A stretch of 10,931 nucleotides of DNA from positions 3,537 through 14,467 of the forward strand of contig MENB01000058.1 of NCBI GenBank assembly GCA_001768125.1, given 5' to 3'. This stretch comes from Armatimonadetes bacterium RBG_19FT_COMBO_69_19 (GTDB taxonomy: Bacteria; Sysuimicrobiota; Sysuimicrobiia; Sysuimicrobiales; Kaftiobacteriaceae). Positions 1-6,679 of the stretch are shown in pieces (within the stretch, counting starts at the first letter, position 1; the number at the start of each line of letters is the position of its first letter). A program made the position numbers and the translations under genes. The notes beneath the pieces were generated by a model. It ran no database searches and was not told the DNA's origin. It saw only the letters and a program-made list of their open reading frames with translations.

Positions 1-1265
1 GCTTCGAGCGCCTCCCCGATCGTCCCTCCGACCCGCCCGAAACCGCCGATGAGCACGCGGCCTGAGGATTCCTTGAGCCGCTCCAGCCCCGAGGCTTCCT
101 GGAGCGGCGGCTCCTCGATCCAGCGGTGCCCGAGGTCGGAGAGCGCCGCGGTGACGAGGATGGAGACGAGCGACGCGGCAAGCAGCCCCTGATAGACACC
201 CTCAGTGACCAGGCCCGCGCTCCGGGCCACCTGCGCCAGCACGAAGGAGAACTCCCCGGTCTGAGCGAGGTGCACGCCCACCAGGGCGGCGGTCGGCCAG
301 GGGTAGCGGAAGGCGCGCAGCACGAGGAATCGCAGGACGAACTTCCCCGGGATGATCAGTACGAGCAGCACACCCAGCAGCGGGAGGCCGCCGGCGACCC
401 CCGCCGGGCGGATCAGCGTCCCCATCGACACGAAGAACAAGGCGCCGAAAACGTCCCGCATCGGCAGCACGCGGGTGAGGACTTCGTGGGTGAACTCCGA
501 CTCGCTGATGACGAGGCCGCCGAGGAAGGCCCCCAGCGCGAGCGACAGTCCGAGCCCTCCGGAGAGCGCCGCCGTGCCGACCCCGATCGCCATCGCGACC
601 AGGACGAGGAGTTCGGTGTTGCGCCGCCGGGCGACACGCGCCATCATCTCGGGGACGAGGCGGTTGGCAAGATAGAAGAAGGGGATGAGAACGATCCCGG
701 CCCGCGCCAGCGCCAGGGCGAGCGAGCGCAGCCGGTCGGCGGTCTCCCCGGCGAGGACCGGGAGCAGGACGATGAGGCCCACCACCATGAGGTCCTCGGT
801 GAGCAGCGTCCCGATCGCCAGCCGCGAGTGCGGGGCGTGGGCCTCCCCGCGCTCGGCCAGGAGCTTGGCGACGACCATCGTGCTTGCCACCGAGATCACC
901 ACGCCGACCGCGGCCCCCTGCGCCACGGGCCAGCGAAGGGCCAGTCCGGCCCCAACGGCCAGCACGATCGTGAGGGCCATCGTGATCGGGGCGCCCAGCA
1001 CCGCCGGTGGACCGAGGCGGGTCACCTCGCCCAGTGAGAACTCGATGCCGATGCTGAACATCAGCAGCACGACGCCGATCTGCGCGAATAGCTCGAAGGT
1101 GTGGACGTCCTGGACCGCGGGCCCGGGCGTGAACGGACTGATCAGCAGCCCGCCGATGATGTAGCCGACGAACAGGGGCTGGCGCAGCCACTGGGCGAGC
1201 GCGCCCCCGGCGAGCGCGGCCACGAACACCAGCGCGATGTCCCGGAAGAAGACGGCTTCGCTCAC
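1..1265 (-). CDS. YbaL/KefB-like CPA2 cation:proton antiporter with C-terminal TrkA-N domain (3' end beyond window)
   Basis: Predicted inner-membrane monovalent cation/proton antiporter of the CPA2 family. The frame is open for 421 codons from a GTG at 1263-1265 to the window edge, so the C-terminus is missing. Residues 1-380 form the antiporter domain, with many hydrophobic segments. The ion-site motif is TLLTEDLMVV with E157-D158, as in YbaL/RosB-type proteins rather than the Asp-Asp of electrogenic antiporters. K308 (PGKFV) and GEFSF (337-341) are other family landmarks. A soluble linker follows, then GGFGRVG at 407-413, the glycine-rich start of a TrkA-N/RCK Rossmann fold that in this family binds NAD(H) or another nucleotide and gates transport. 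The GTG overlaps the TGA of the upstream antiporter as GTGA, so the two are probably translationally coupled. No clear Shine-Dalgarno is visible. Family is secure; the transported ion (K+ or Na+) is not determined. Confidence 0.9.
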   Translation of the reverse strand, partial: MSEAVFFRDIALVFVAALAGGALAQWLRQPLFVGYIIGGLLISPFTPGPAVQDVHTFELFAQIGVVLLMFSIGIEFSLGEVTRLGPPAVLGAPITMALTIVLAVGAGLALRWPVAQGAAVGVVISVASTMVVAKLLAERGEAHAPHSRLAIGTLLTEDLMVVGLIVLLPVLAGETADRLRSLALALARAGIVLIPFFYLANRLVPEMMARVARRRNTELLVLVAMAIGVGTAALSGGLGLSLALGAFLGGLVISESEFTHEVLTRVLPMRDVFGALFFVSMGTLIRPAGVAGGLPLLGVLLVLIIPGKFVLRFLVLRAFRYPWPTAALVGVHLAQTGEFSFVLAQVARSAGLVTEGVYQGLLAASLVSILVTAALSDLGHRWIEEPPLQEASGLERLKESSGRVLIGGFGRVGGTIGEALE

Positions 1266-2509
1266 GCGTCGTCGCCCATGACCTGCTCCACCGCTTCGGC
1301 CTCGGTCAGGGCCGGCCGCTGCCTGGGGAAGGTGGCCCGGAGCAAGATCGGCGTGAGGAGCGTGGTCGCCAGCACCATGATGACCATGACGGCGAAGCCG
1401 CGATCGGTGAGTAGGCCGCTCTGGAGGCCGATCCCGGCGATGATCAGGCCGACTTCTCCACGGCTGACCATCCCCACCCCGACGCGCAGCGATTCTGCCC
1501 GGGAGAATCCCCCGGCGAGCGCCCCTCCGCCGCAGCCGGCGATCTTCCCGACGACGGCGGCTACGACGATGAGGAGCGCGAATGGGAGGTCCTCGGCCGC
1601 GAGCAGCCGCGCGTTCGTCTGCAGCCCGATGCTCACGAAGAAGACCGGTACGAGGATCGCGTAGGTGAAAGACTTCAGCCGGCGCTCGACCTCGTCACGG
1701 AACCCCACCTCGGCCACGAGCACACCCGCGATGTACGCGCCCGTGATCGATGCCACCCGGCCGAACGCCTCCGCCGACCAGGACAGCACGAGGATGAGGA
1801 CGGTCACCGACGCGAGCAGGCCCTCGCTGATGGGGAGTCCGTGGGCCTTGGGCAGCACTCGACCGATCACCCACAGCCCCCCCACGATCGCCAGGGCAAA
1901 GAACACGACCATCCGGACGGCGACGACGCCCACGGAAGCGAGTCCGCCCCCTCCTCCGCCGCTGAGCGCCACGAACACGGAAAGGACGATGATCGCGATG
2001 ACATCGTCGATCACCGCGGCGGCGAGCAGCGTCGTCCCTTCCCTGGACTCGAGGCGCCCGAGCTCGATGAGGGTCTGCACGGTGATGCTCACCGACGTCG
2101 CGGTGAGCACGACGCCGATGAACAGTGCCTGAGTGAGGGAGTAACCGAAGGGGAGAGCGACTGCCGCCCCGAGCAGAAGTGGCACGAAGACGCCGGCCGT
2201 ACCTGCGATCCCCGCGACACGGCCGACCCGCCGCATCTTTGCGAGGTCGGTCTCCAGTCCGGCGATGAACATGAGGAAGATGACGCCGATGTTGGCGAGA
2301 TGCGCGACCACGACGCCGAGCTCCTCGGGGAACACCCGCCAGCCGAGCATGTTCAGGACGGATGGCCCGAGGACGACCCCGGCCACGATCTCCCCCAGAA
2401 CCGCCGGCTGCCCGGCGCGGAGGCTCGCCCAGCCCCCGGCCTTGGCCGAGGCGATGATCAGAGCAAGGAGCAGCAGGAATTGCAGGAGCTCGGCGTGCTC
2501 AACGTGCAT
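1262..2509 (-). CDS. NapA-like CPA2 Na+/H+ antiporter
   Basis: Predicted integral-membrane sodium(potassium)/proton antiporter, 415 residues, a usual length for a CPA2 protein without a regulatory domain. Nearly the whole chain is hydrophobic. Key motifs are GQPAVLGEIVAGVVLGPS (33-50), the TATSVSITVQTL crossing segment (136-147), the ion-binding pair D168-D169 in AAVIDDVIA, K322 in VVGKIAG (equivalent to the conserved Lys of NapA), and SRGEVGLI (349-356). By family knowledge, the Asp-Asp pair suggests electrogenic exchange as in NapA/NhaA. A run of six glycines (184-189) lies in a loop. The C-terminus is a short charged tail, so unlike the next gene it has no TrkA-N domain. It lies 24 bases downstream of the DUF1646 gene and overlaps the next antiporter by GTGA. 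The ATG has no Shine-Dalgarno but sits 6 bases after a TATCCT box, so it may also be expressed from its own leaderless promoter. Confidence 0.92.
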   Translation of the reverse strand: MHVEHAELLQFLLLLALIIASAKAGGWASLRAGQPAVLGEIVAGVVLGPSVLNMLGWRVFPEELGVVVAHLANIGVIFLMFIAGLETDLAKMRRVGRVAGIAGTAGVFVPLLLGAAVALPFGYSLTQALFIGVVLTATSVSITVQTLIELGRLESREGTTLLAAAVIDDVIAIIVLSVFVALSGGGGGGLASVGVVAVRMVVFFALAIVGGLWVIGRVLPKAHGLPISEGLLASVTVLILVLSWSAEAFGRVASITGAYIAGVLVAEVGFRDEVERRLKSFTYAILVPVFFVSIGLQTNARLLAAEDLPFALLIVVAAVVGKIAGCGGGALAGGFSRAESLRVGVGMVSRGEVGLIIAGIGLQSGLLTDRGFAVMVIMVLATTLLTPILLRATFPRQRPALTEAEAVEQVMGDDA

Positions 2510-2515
2510 GCGTCT

Positions 2516-2521
2516 AGGATA
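2516..2521 (-). promoter_or_regulatory. Possible -10 box (TATCCT) for a leaderless antiporter transcript
   Basis: The minus strand reads TATCCT, fitting the TANNNT pattern, with 6 bases between it and the ATG at 2507-2509. A transcript initiating about 7 bases after the box would begin at the ATG itself. No Shine-Dalgarno precedes the gene, which supports a leaderless start. No convincing -35 was seen, and a six-base match is weak evidence, so this is tentative. Confidence 0.3.
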
Positions 2522-2533
2522 ACCCGGGCGCGG

Positions 2534-3553
2534 CTACATGAGGAAGAGGACCACGAAGTACAGCCCCATCAAGACCAACCCGAGCGGAATGCCCACCCGC
2601 GCCCAGGTCCGGCTGCGGATCTTGAGTTTGTTCGCGGCGATGATGTTGGGGATGTTCCCCGGGATGAGCATGCCCCCGCTGATCAGCAGCCCCATCAAGA
2701 CGGCCCGGACCTGCAGGTGCGTCATCTGCGGGCTGACCTCGGCCGCCGTGAGCGTGGCGTTGTCCAGGATGGCCGAGACCATATTGATCCAGTACAGCAG
2801 CCGCGCGTCGAGGTGGATCACGAACCGGTCGATGATCGGCTTGAACCCCTCACCCAGCAAGGTCAGGGCCATGACGAAGAGGTACACGCGCAGGGCCCGG
2901 CCCACCGCGCCACGGTACGTCTCCTCCGCCGCCTCCTGGGCGAGCCCCGCTCCCCTGTAACGCAGCGGCTGGAAGCTGACCCAAACACCGAGCAGGACGA
3001 TCCCCGGGATGACCCACGGCCCGAGCAGGCGCATCAGGAACCAGAAGTCCTCGCCCAGCTTCGCCGTGGCGATCGTGGACAGGGGCTCGCCGATCGGCGT
3101 CAGCGCCGCCCCCAGGCCGATCGCCATGCAGGCGATGACCACCAGGCGGGATTCGTCCTCCTCGCGGAACTGCATCGCGCTGATCAGTTCGATCAGCACG
3201 AGCGAGGCGATGATGACGGTGATCACGCTGCTCACCAAGGCCAGCACCGTGATGAGGACGGCGACCAGCACCCGCATCGGCATGACGGTGCGCAGCCGGA
3301 CGAGCCCGTCGCTGATGTACCCTCGGAGCCACTTGAACAGCAGCCCGGAGATGAACACCGCCAGCGTGATCGGGATGGGGTGCGTCAGCGCGTCGCGGAT
3401 GAGGTGGCCGTCGAGCACCCGTGCGGCCAGGGCCGCGGCCAGACCCATCACAAAGAGGAACGCCTCGAGGTTCTGCTCGACGAGGTGCGAGACTAGCGGG
3501 AGGATCAGGACGACGAGCAGGATGAGGAGGTCGGCGATGATGACGGCGTCCAC
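2534..3553 (-). CDS. DUF1646-type putative cation transporter (ion-transporter superfamily fold)
   Basis: Integral-membrane protein of 339 residues, hydrophobic throughout, with charged loops near 128-136 and 198-222. It matches from memory the DUF1646 family of bacterial and archaeal putative cation transporters, whose substrate is not established. Two helical-hairpin-like motifs support a two-fold IT-type architecture: ALTPIGEPLSTIA (150-162) and GGMLIPGNIPNIIAANK (293-309). Between them AILDNATLTAAEVSP (261-275) resembles the DN motif of NhaD- and ArsB-type carriers, and TPIGEPLST resembles the SPIGD motif of NhaD. I infer a cation:proton antiporter-like carrier. The start is GTG at 3551-3553. 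The frame upstream has a TGA and no other ATG, GTG or TTG before it, and no Shine-Dalgarno is present; a TATAAT box 10 bases upstream suggests a near-leaderless mRNA. It heads a group of three predicted antiporter genes. Confidence 0.8.
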   Translation of the reverse strand: MDAVIIADLLILLVVLILPLVSHLVEQNLEAFLFVMGLAAALAARVLDGHLIRDALTHPIPITLAVFISGLLFKWLRGYISDGLVRLRTVMPMRVLVAVLITVLALVSSVITVIIASLVLIELISAMQFREEDESRLVVIACMAIGLGAALTPIGEPLSTIATAKLGEDFWFLMRLLGPWVIPGIVLLGVWVSFQPLRYRGAGLAQEAAEETYRGAVGRALRVYLFVMALTLLGEGFKPIIDRFVIHLDARLLYWINMVSAILDNATLTAAEVSPQMTHLQVRAVLMGLLISGGMLIPGNIPNIIAANKLKIRSRTWARVGIPLGLVLMGLYFVVLFLM

Positions 3554-3563
3554 AACAGGGCCA

Positions 3564-3569
3564 ATTATA
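3564..3569 (-). promoter_or_regulatory. TATAAT -10 box for the transporter unit, near-leaderless
   Basis: The minus strand carries a perfect TATAAT, 10 bases before the GTG start of the DUF1646 gene. It is conspicuous in DNA this GC-rich. Transcription would begin within about 4 bases of the start codon, leaving little or no 5' untranslated region. This agrees with the lack of a Shine-Dalgarno there. No good -35 match to TTGACA lies 16-18 bases upstream, so the promoter rests mainly on the -10. Confidence 0.5.
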
Positions 3570-3580
3570 CGCGGGCCATA

Positions 3581-3623
3581 TCAGCCCTCCACCTGATTGT
3601 GGGTGGTTGGGACTGGAGGGTGA
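3581..3623 (-). repeat. Imperfect inverted repeat between the Nudix and DUF1646 genes
   Basis: In the minus-strand RNA, TCACCCTCCA (3623-3614) can pair with TGGAGGGCTGA (3591-3581), giving 10 base pairs with one bulged C and a 22-base loop. It begins 6 bases after the Nudix stop codon and ends 11 bases before the TATAAT box. It could be a weak terminator for the trp-Nudix transcript, an operator, or chance. No U-tract follows the stem, so it is not a standard intrinsic terminator. Confidence 0.4.
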
Positions 3624-3628
3624 GATGG

Positions 3629-4093
3629 TCAGGCTCCGAGGATCTCAACTTTGATCGGGTCGACGGCATCCTCGGTCGCATACTCGAGGCGCGCCACGGT
3701 GATGTCCCCGCCATCGAGAATACGCGGGAGGATGATGGCAAGGTCGGCGGGCGTGGGCAGGGAGCGGATCTGAGTGGCGTCCACCCAGTGAAGGTCACCT
3801 TCGGGCGAGGGGACGAGGGTCCCCTCCGGGGCGGACGCCGCGAACACGTAGATGACCCAGAGGTCCCCGGTGGCCTTCACCGTAATGACGAGCAGCGCAC
3901 GGAGCTGGGGGTCGACGATGGCCAGACCGGTCTCTTCCTTCACCTCCCGGACGCAACCGGTGAAGGGATCCTCGCCGGCCTCGAGCTTCCCGCCGATGCC
4001 GTTCCACATCCCGGCATTGGGGGCATGCCGGCGGTGCAGCAGGAGCACCTGGCGGCCGCGGTGCAGGAAGCACAGCGTCCGCGGCGAGATCAC
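3629..4093 (-). CDS. Nudix hydrolase, MutT/8-oxo-dGTP diphosphatase-like
   Basis: Predicted soluble Mg2+-dependent pyrophosphohydrolase of 154 residues, a typical single-domain Nudix length. The Nudix box is complete at 35-57: G35, E41, R49, E50, E53, E54 and G56 are all in register, so the enzyme should be catalytically competent. The preceding MWNGIGG (29-35) is typical of MutT-type 8-oxo-dGTP diphosphatases, so sanitation of oxidised nucleotides is the best guess; other nucleoside-diphosphate substrates cannot be excluded. The C-terminal part (about 95-154), after the Nudix fold core, includes PEGDLHWVDATQI, as seen in MutT relatives. The start is GTG at 4091-4093, overlapping the trpA TGA as GTGA, with GGAGG 7 bases upstream, so it should be translated from the trp transcript. 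No functional link to tryptophan synthesis is evident. Confidence 0.9.
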   Translation of the reverse strand: MISPRTLCFLHRGRQVLLLHRRHAPNAGMWNGIGGKLEAGEDPFTGCVREVKEETGLAIVDPQLRALLVITVKATGDLWVIYVFAASAPEGTLVPSPEGDLHWVDATQIRSLPTPADLAIILPRILDGGDITVARLEYATEDAVDPIKVEILGA

Positions 4094-4899
4094 GGCGCGG
4101 CCTCCCCCACCGTCACACCGTCCAGCGCGGCGCGCAGTGCACCGGCGAGCTCGCGCAGACGGACGACGCCGTCGGAGCGTTCGAGCAGGGCGACGATGGC
4201 GCTGCCCACGATGACGCCGTCCGCGACGGCGCCGACCTGCTGGGCCTGCTCAGGGGTGGAGACCCCGAAGCCGACGCAGACCGGCAGCGCGGTGTGGGTG
4301 CGGATGCGCCCGACCAGCGCGGAGACGTCGGGCGAGAGGTGTTCCCGCGCGCCCGTGACGCCGGTGAGGGAGACACAATAGATGAAGCCCGTCGACCGCT
4401 GCGCAACCAGCCGGATGCGGGCGTCCGTGCTCGTGGGCGAGAGCAAGAAGATGGTATCGAGGCCGGCCGGCCGGGCCGCGGCGATCAGATCATCAGCCTC
4501 GTCCGGCGGAAGGTCCGGCGCCACGACCCCGTCCACCCCCGCGCGCACCGCCTCCACGCAGAAGCGCGCCTGGCCGAACTGGACGATGGGATTGAAGTAG
4601 GAGAGCAGTACGATCGGGACGCTGTGGCGCCGGCGGAGGGCGGTCACCAGGTCGAGCACCTGCGCCAGTTGCGTCCCCCCGGCGAGCGCGCGCTGATAGG
4701 CCCGCTGGTTCGTCGGCCCGTCGGCGACGGGATCGGAGAACGGCACGCCCAGCTCCACGAGATCGGCACCGGCATCCACGAGCGTCTCGACCACGCGCGC
4801 CGTGGTGCGCAGATCCGGGTCCCCGGCGACGACGAACGGCATGAACGCCGGCCGGCGGCGGGTGCGCAGGCTCTCGAAGACGGCCGCGATGCGGCTCAT
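4090..4899 (-). CDS. trpA: Tryptophan synthase alpha chain
   Basis: TrpA cleaves indole-3-glycerol phosphate to indole and glyceraldehyde-3-phosphate, and passes indole through a tunnel to TrpB in the alpha2-beta2 complex. At 269 residues it has the family length and a TIM-barrel pattern. The signature [16 protein letters not shown] (47-62) contains the catalytic Glu49 and Asp60 at the same numbers as in the E. coli enzyme. YFNP (101-104), [13 protein letters not shown] (174-186), GFGVSTPEQ (210-218) and VGSAIV (231-236) are the other conserved loops, the last two binding phosphate. Residue 64 is Asn, where many family members have a hydrophobic residue. The protein contains no tryptophan. 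The ATG at 4897-4899 overlaps the trpB stop as ATGA, and a GGAG sits 5 bases upstream at 4905-4908. The stop overlaps the Nudix GTG. Identification is secure. Confidence 0.98.
   Translation of the reverse strand: MSRIAAVFESLRTRRRPAFMPFVVAGDPDLRTTARVVETLVDAGADLVELGVPFSDPVADGPTNQRAYQRALAGGTQLAQVLDLVTALRRRHSVPIVLLSYFNPIVQFGQARFCVEAVRAGVDGVVAPDLPPDEADDLIAAARPAGLDTIFLLSPTSTDARIRLVAQRSTGFIYCVSLTGVTGAREHLSPDVSALVGRIRTHTALPVCVGFGVSTPEQAQQVGAVADGVIVGSAIVALLERSDGVVRLRELAGALRAALDGVTVGEAAP
4101..4105 (-). promoter_or_regulatory. Shine-Dalgarno GGAGG of the Nudix gene
   Basis: GGAGG lies inside the 3' end of trpA, 7 bases before the GTG at 4091-4093. It fixes the GTG as the start and shows that the Nudix gene can recruit ribosomes despite the GTGA overlap. 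Confidence 0.7.
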
Positions 4900-6065
4900 C
4901 CCTGCTCCAGTCGCGCCACGTGCTGGACGTCTTTGTCGCCCCGGCCCGACAGCCCGAGGATGACGGTCTGGTCCCGCCGCATCGTTCGCACGAGCGTCCG
5001 CAGGTAGGCGACGGCGTGCGCCGGCTCGAGCGCCGGGATGATGCCCTCGGTGCGGGCGAGCATCCGGAACCCCTCGAGTGCCTCGTCGTCGGTCACGGCG
5101 ACGTACTCCGCGCGCCCGGTGTCCTTGAAGAAGCTGTGCTCGGGGCCGACGCCCGGATAGTCCAGCCCCGCCGAGACCGAGTGTGTCCCGCGGATCTGAC
5201 CGCCCGCATCCTGCAGCAGGTACGAGTACGCGCCGTGCAGGACCCCGGGCGTGCCGGCGACGAGGGTCGCGGCGTGATGCTCGGTGGGGATCCCGAGGCC
5301 CCCCGCTTCGACCCCGACCATCCGTACGGACGCATCGTCCTTGAATGGATAGAAGAGGCCCATCGCGTTGCTCCCGCCGCCGACGCAGGCCACGAGGGCA
5401 TCCGGCAGGCGACCGGTCTCCTGGAGGATCTGGGCCCGCGTCTCCCGCCCGATCACGGATTGGAAATCCCGCACCATCGTGGGGTACGGGTGAGGCCCGA
5501 CCACGGAACCGATGACGTAGAAGGTGGAGCGCACGTTCGTGACCCAGTCCCGCAGCGCCTCATTGATCGCGTCCTTCAGGGTCCGGGTGCCGCTCTCCAC
5601 TGGAACGACCTTCGCGCCGAGCAGGCGCATCCGGTAGACGTTGAGTTCCTGCCGGACGATGTCCTCGGCGCCCATGTAGACCTCGCACTCGAGGCCGAAC
5701 ATCGCCGCGGCGGTGGCCGTGGCGACGCCGTGCTGCCCGGCGCCGGTTTCGGCGATGATCCGAGCCTTGCCCATCCGCCGGGCGAGGAGGACCTGACCCA
5801 TCGTGTTGTTGATCTTGTGCGCGCCGGTGTGGAGGAGGTCTTCCCGCTTGAGATAGATGCGCGGCCCCCCAAGCAAACGGGTGAGACGTTCGGCCTGATA
5901 CAGAGACGTGGGCCGCCCGCAGTACCGGCGGAGGTAGCCGTCGAGTTCGGCCTGGAACACCTCATCCGCCGACGCGCGCTCGTAGGCCGCCTCGAGCTCC
6001 TCCAGCGCGGGGATCAGCGTCTCCGGGACGAAGCGCCCGCCGTACTTCCCGAAGCGCCCCTTCAT
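4896..6065 (-). CDS. trpB: Tryptophan synthase beta chain
   Basis: PLP enzyme that condenses indole with L-serine to give L-tryptophan. Using the ATG at 6063-6065 the protein is 389 residues, beginning [10 protein letters not shown], the usual N-terminus of the family. The PLP lysine is Lys84 in HTGAHKINN (80-88). The catalytic glutamate is Glu106 in ETGAGQHG. The phosphate-binding loop is GGGSNA (229-234), and GRGDKD lies at 374-379. The reading frame is open to a GTG at 6078-6080, five codons earlier. The internal ATG is preferred because it gives the standard N-terminus and makes the same ATGA overlap with trpF that other junctions of this operon show. Sequence features point to the classical TrpB1 type that partners TrpA, and trpA follows directly. 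Identification is secure. Confidence 0.98.
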   Translation of the reverse strand: MKGRFGKYGGRFVPETLIPALEELEAAYERASADEVFQAELDGYLRRYCGRPTSLYQAERLTRLLGGPRIYLKREDLLHTGAHKINNTMGQVLLARRMGKARIIAETGAGQHGVATATAAAMFGLECEVYMGAEDIVRQELNVYRMRLLGAKVVPVESGTRTLKDAINEALRDWVTNVRSTFYVIGSVVGPHPYPTMVRDFQSVIGRETRAQILQETGRLPDALVACVGGGSNAMGLFYPFKDDASVRMVGVEAGGLGIPTEHHAATLVAGTPGVLHGAYSYLLQDAGGQIRGTHSVSAGLDYPGVGPEHSFFKDTGRAEYVAVTDDEALEGFRMLARTEGIIPALEPAHAVAYLRTLVRTMRRDQTVILGLSGRGDKDVQHVARLEQG

Positions 6066-6679
6066 CGCGTCCCGTTCCACGAGCGCACGCGCGCGATGAA
6101 CTCCCGGATCTTCCCAGGGTCCTTGCCGCCGTCCGTCTCCACGCCGCTGCTGACGTCCACCCCGTACGGACGAACCGCCTGCAGGGCGGGCTGCACGTTC
6201 TCGGCGGTCAGCCCACCGGCGAGGATGAGCGGCGCGGAGGCCTGCAGCCCCGCAGCGAGATCCCAGTTGAAGGCCTTGCCGGTCCCGCCCGCCAGATCGG
6301 GCTCGAAGCTGTCCAGCAGGAAGGCAAACACCCGGTACCCTCGCATCGCCTCGACCGAGCTCCGGTCGCGCATGCGGATGGCCTTAATCACCGGCAGCCC
6401 GAGCGCCGCGGCATACTCGGGGGACTCGACGCCGTGCAGTTGCACCGCATCGAGATGTACCGCGTCCGCGATCTCGCGGACGCGGGCCGGGTCGTCGTCT
6501 ACGAAGACCCCCACCTTCGTTACGAATGGCGGGAGTGCGAAGGCAATACGGCGTGCCTGCTCCACCGTAACCTGCCGACGGCTGGGGGCGAAAACCAGGC
6601 CAATGGCATCAGTCCCCGCAGCCGCGGCGACGACGGCCGCGGCCGCGTCCATGATCCCGCAGATCTTGATCCTAACCAA
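6062..6679 (-). CDS. trpF: Phosphoribosylanthranilate isomerase
   Basis: TrpF converts N-(5'-phosphoribosyl)anthranilate to the open-chain CdRP by Amadori rearrangement, the third step of the pathway. The 205 residues form a typical single TIM barrel. The catalytic base is Cys7 in KICGI (5-9), the acid is Asp123 in FLLDSF, and substrate-binding loops are GGTG (131-134), LAGGL (153-157) and GVDVSSGVE (173-181). The start is TTG at 6677-6679. An in-frame TGA 6 bases upstream and the canonical N-terminus (MVRIKICGI) leave no sensible alternative. It overlaps the last 8 bases of trpS, and no close Shine-Dalgarno is visible, so translation probably depends on ribosomes terminating on trpS. The TGA overlaps the trpB ATG. 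It is not fused to trpC here, unlike in enteric bacteria. Confidence 0.97.
   Translation of the reverse strand: MVRIKICGIMDAAAAVVAAAAGTDAIGLVFAPSRRQVTVEQARRIAFALPPFVTKVGVFVDDDPARVREIADAVHLDAVQLHGVESPEYAAALGLPVIKAIRMRDRSSVEAMRGYRVFAFLLDSFEPDLAGGTGKAFNWDLAAGLQASAPLILAGGLTAENVQPALQAVRPYGVDVSSGVETDGGKDPGKIREFIARVRSWNGTR

Noticed and set aside
126..1037. A 303-codon plus-strand open frame and a 329-codon minus-strand frame (202-1191) over the first antiporter
   Set aside because: Both have biased composition. The true gene is the GTG-started frame running off the left edge, which reads as a full CPA2 antiporter with ordered motifs and no frameshift.
1841..3496. A 551-codon plus-strand open frame of extreme His/Asp/Glu/Gln/Arg content
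   Set aside because: It is antisense to two membrane-protein genes; hydrophobic codons read backwards give such charged, low-complexity products. No ribosome site or domain supports it.
3567..3590. A tiny GGAGG-led ORF (Met-Ala-Arg-Val-stop) between the Nudix and DUF1646 genes, as a possible leader peptide
   Set aside because: Its last codon and stop overlap the TATAAT box, so the expected promoter would not transcribe it. Four codons with a chance Shine-Dalgarno are not enough evidence.
6066..6080. Longer TrpB start at the GTG at 6078-6080
   Set aside because: It would add five residues not typical of the family. The internal ATG gives the usual MKG N-terminus and the ATGA overlap seen at other junctions.
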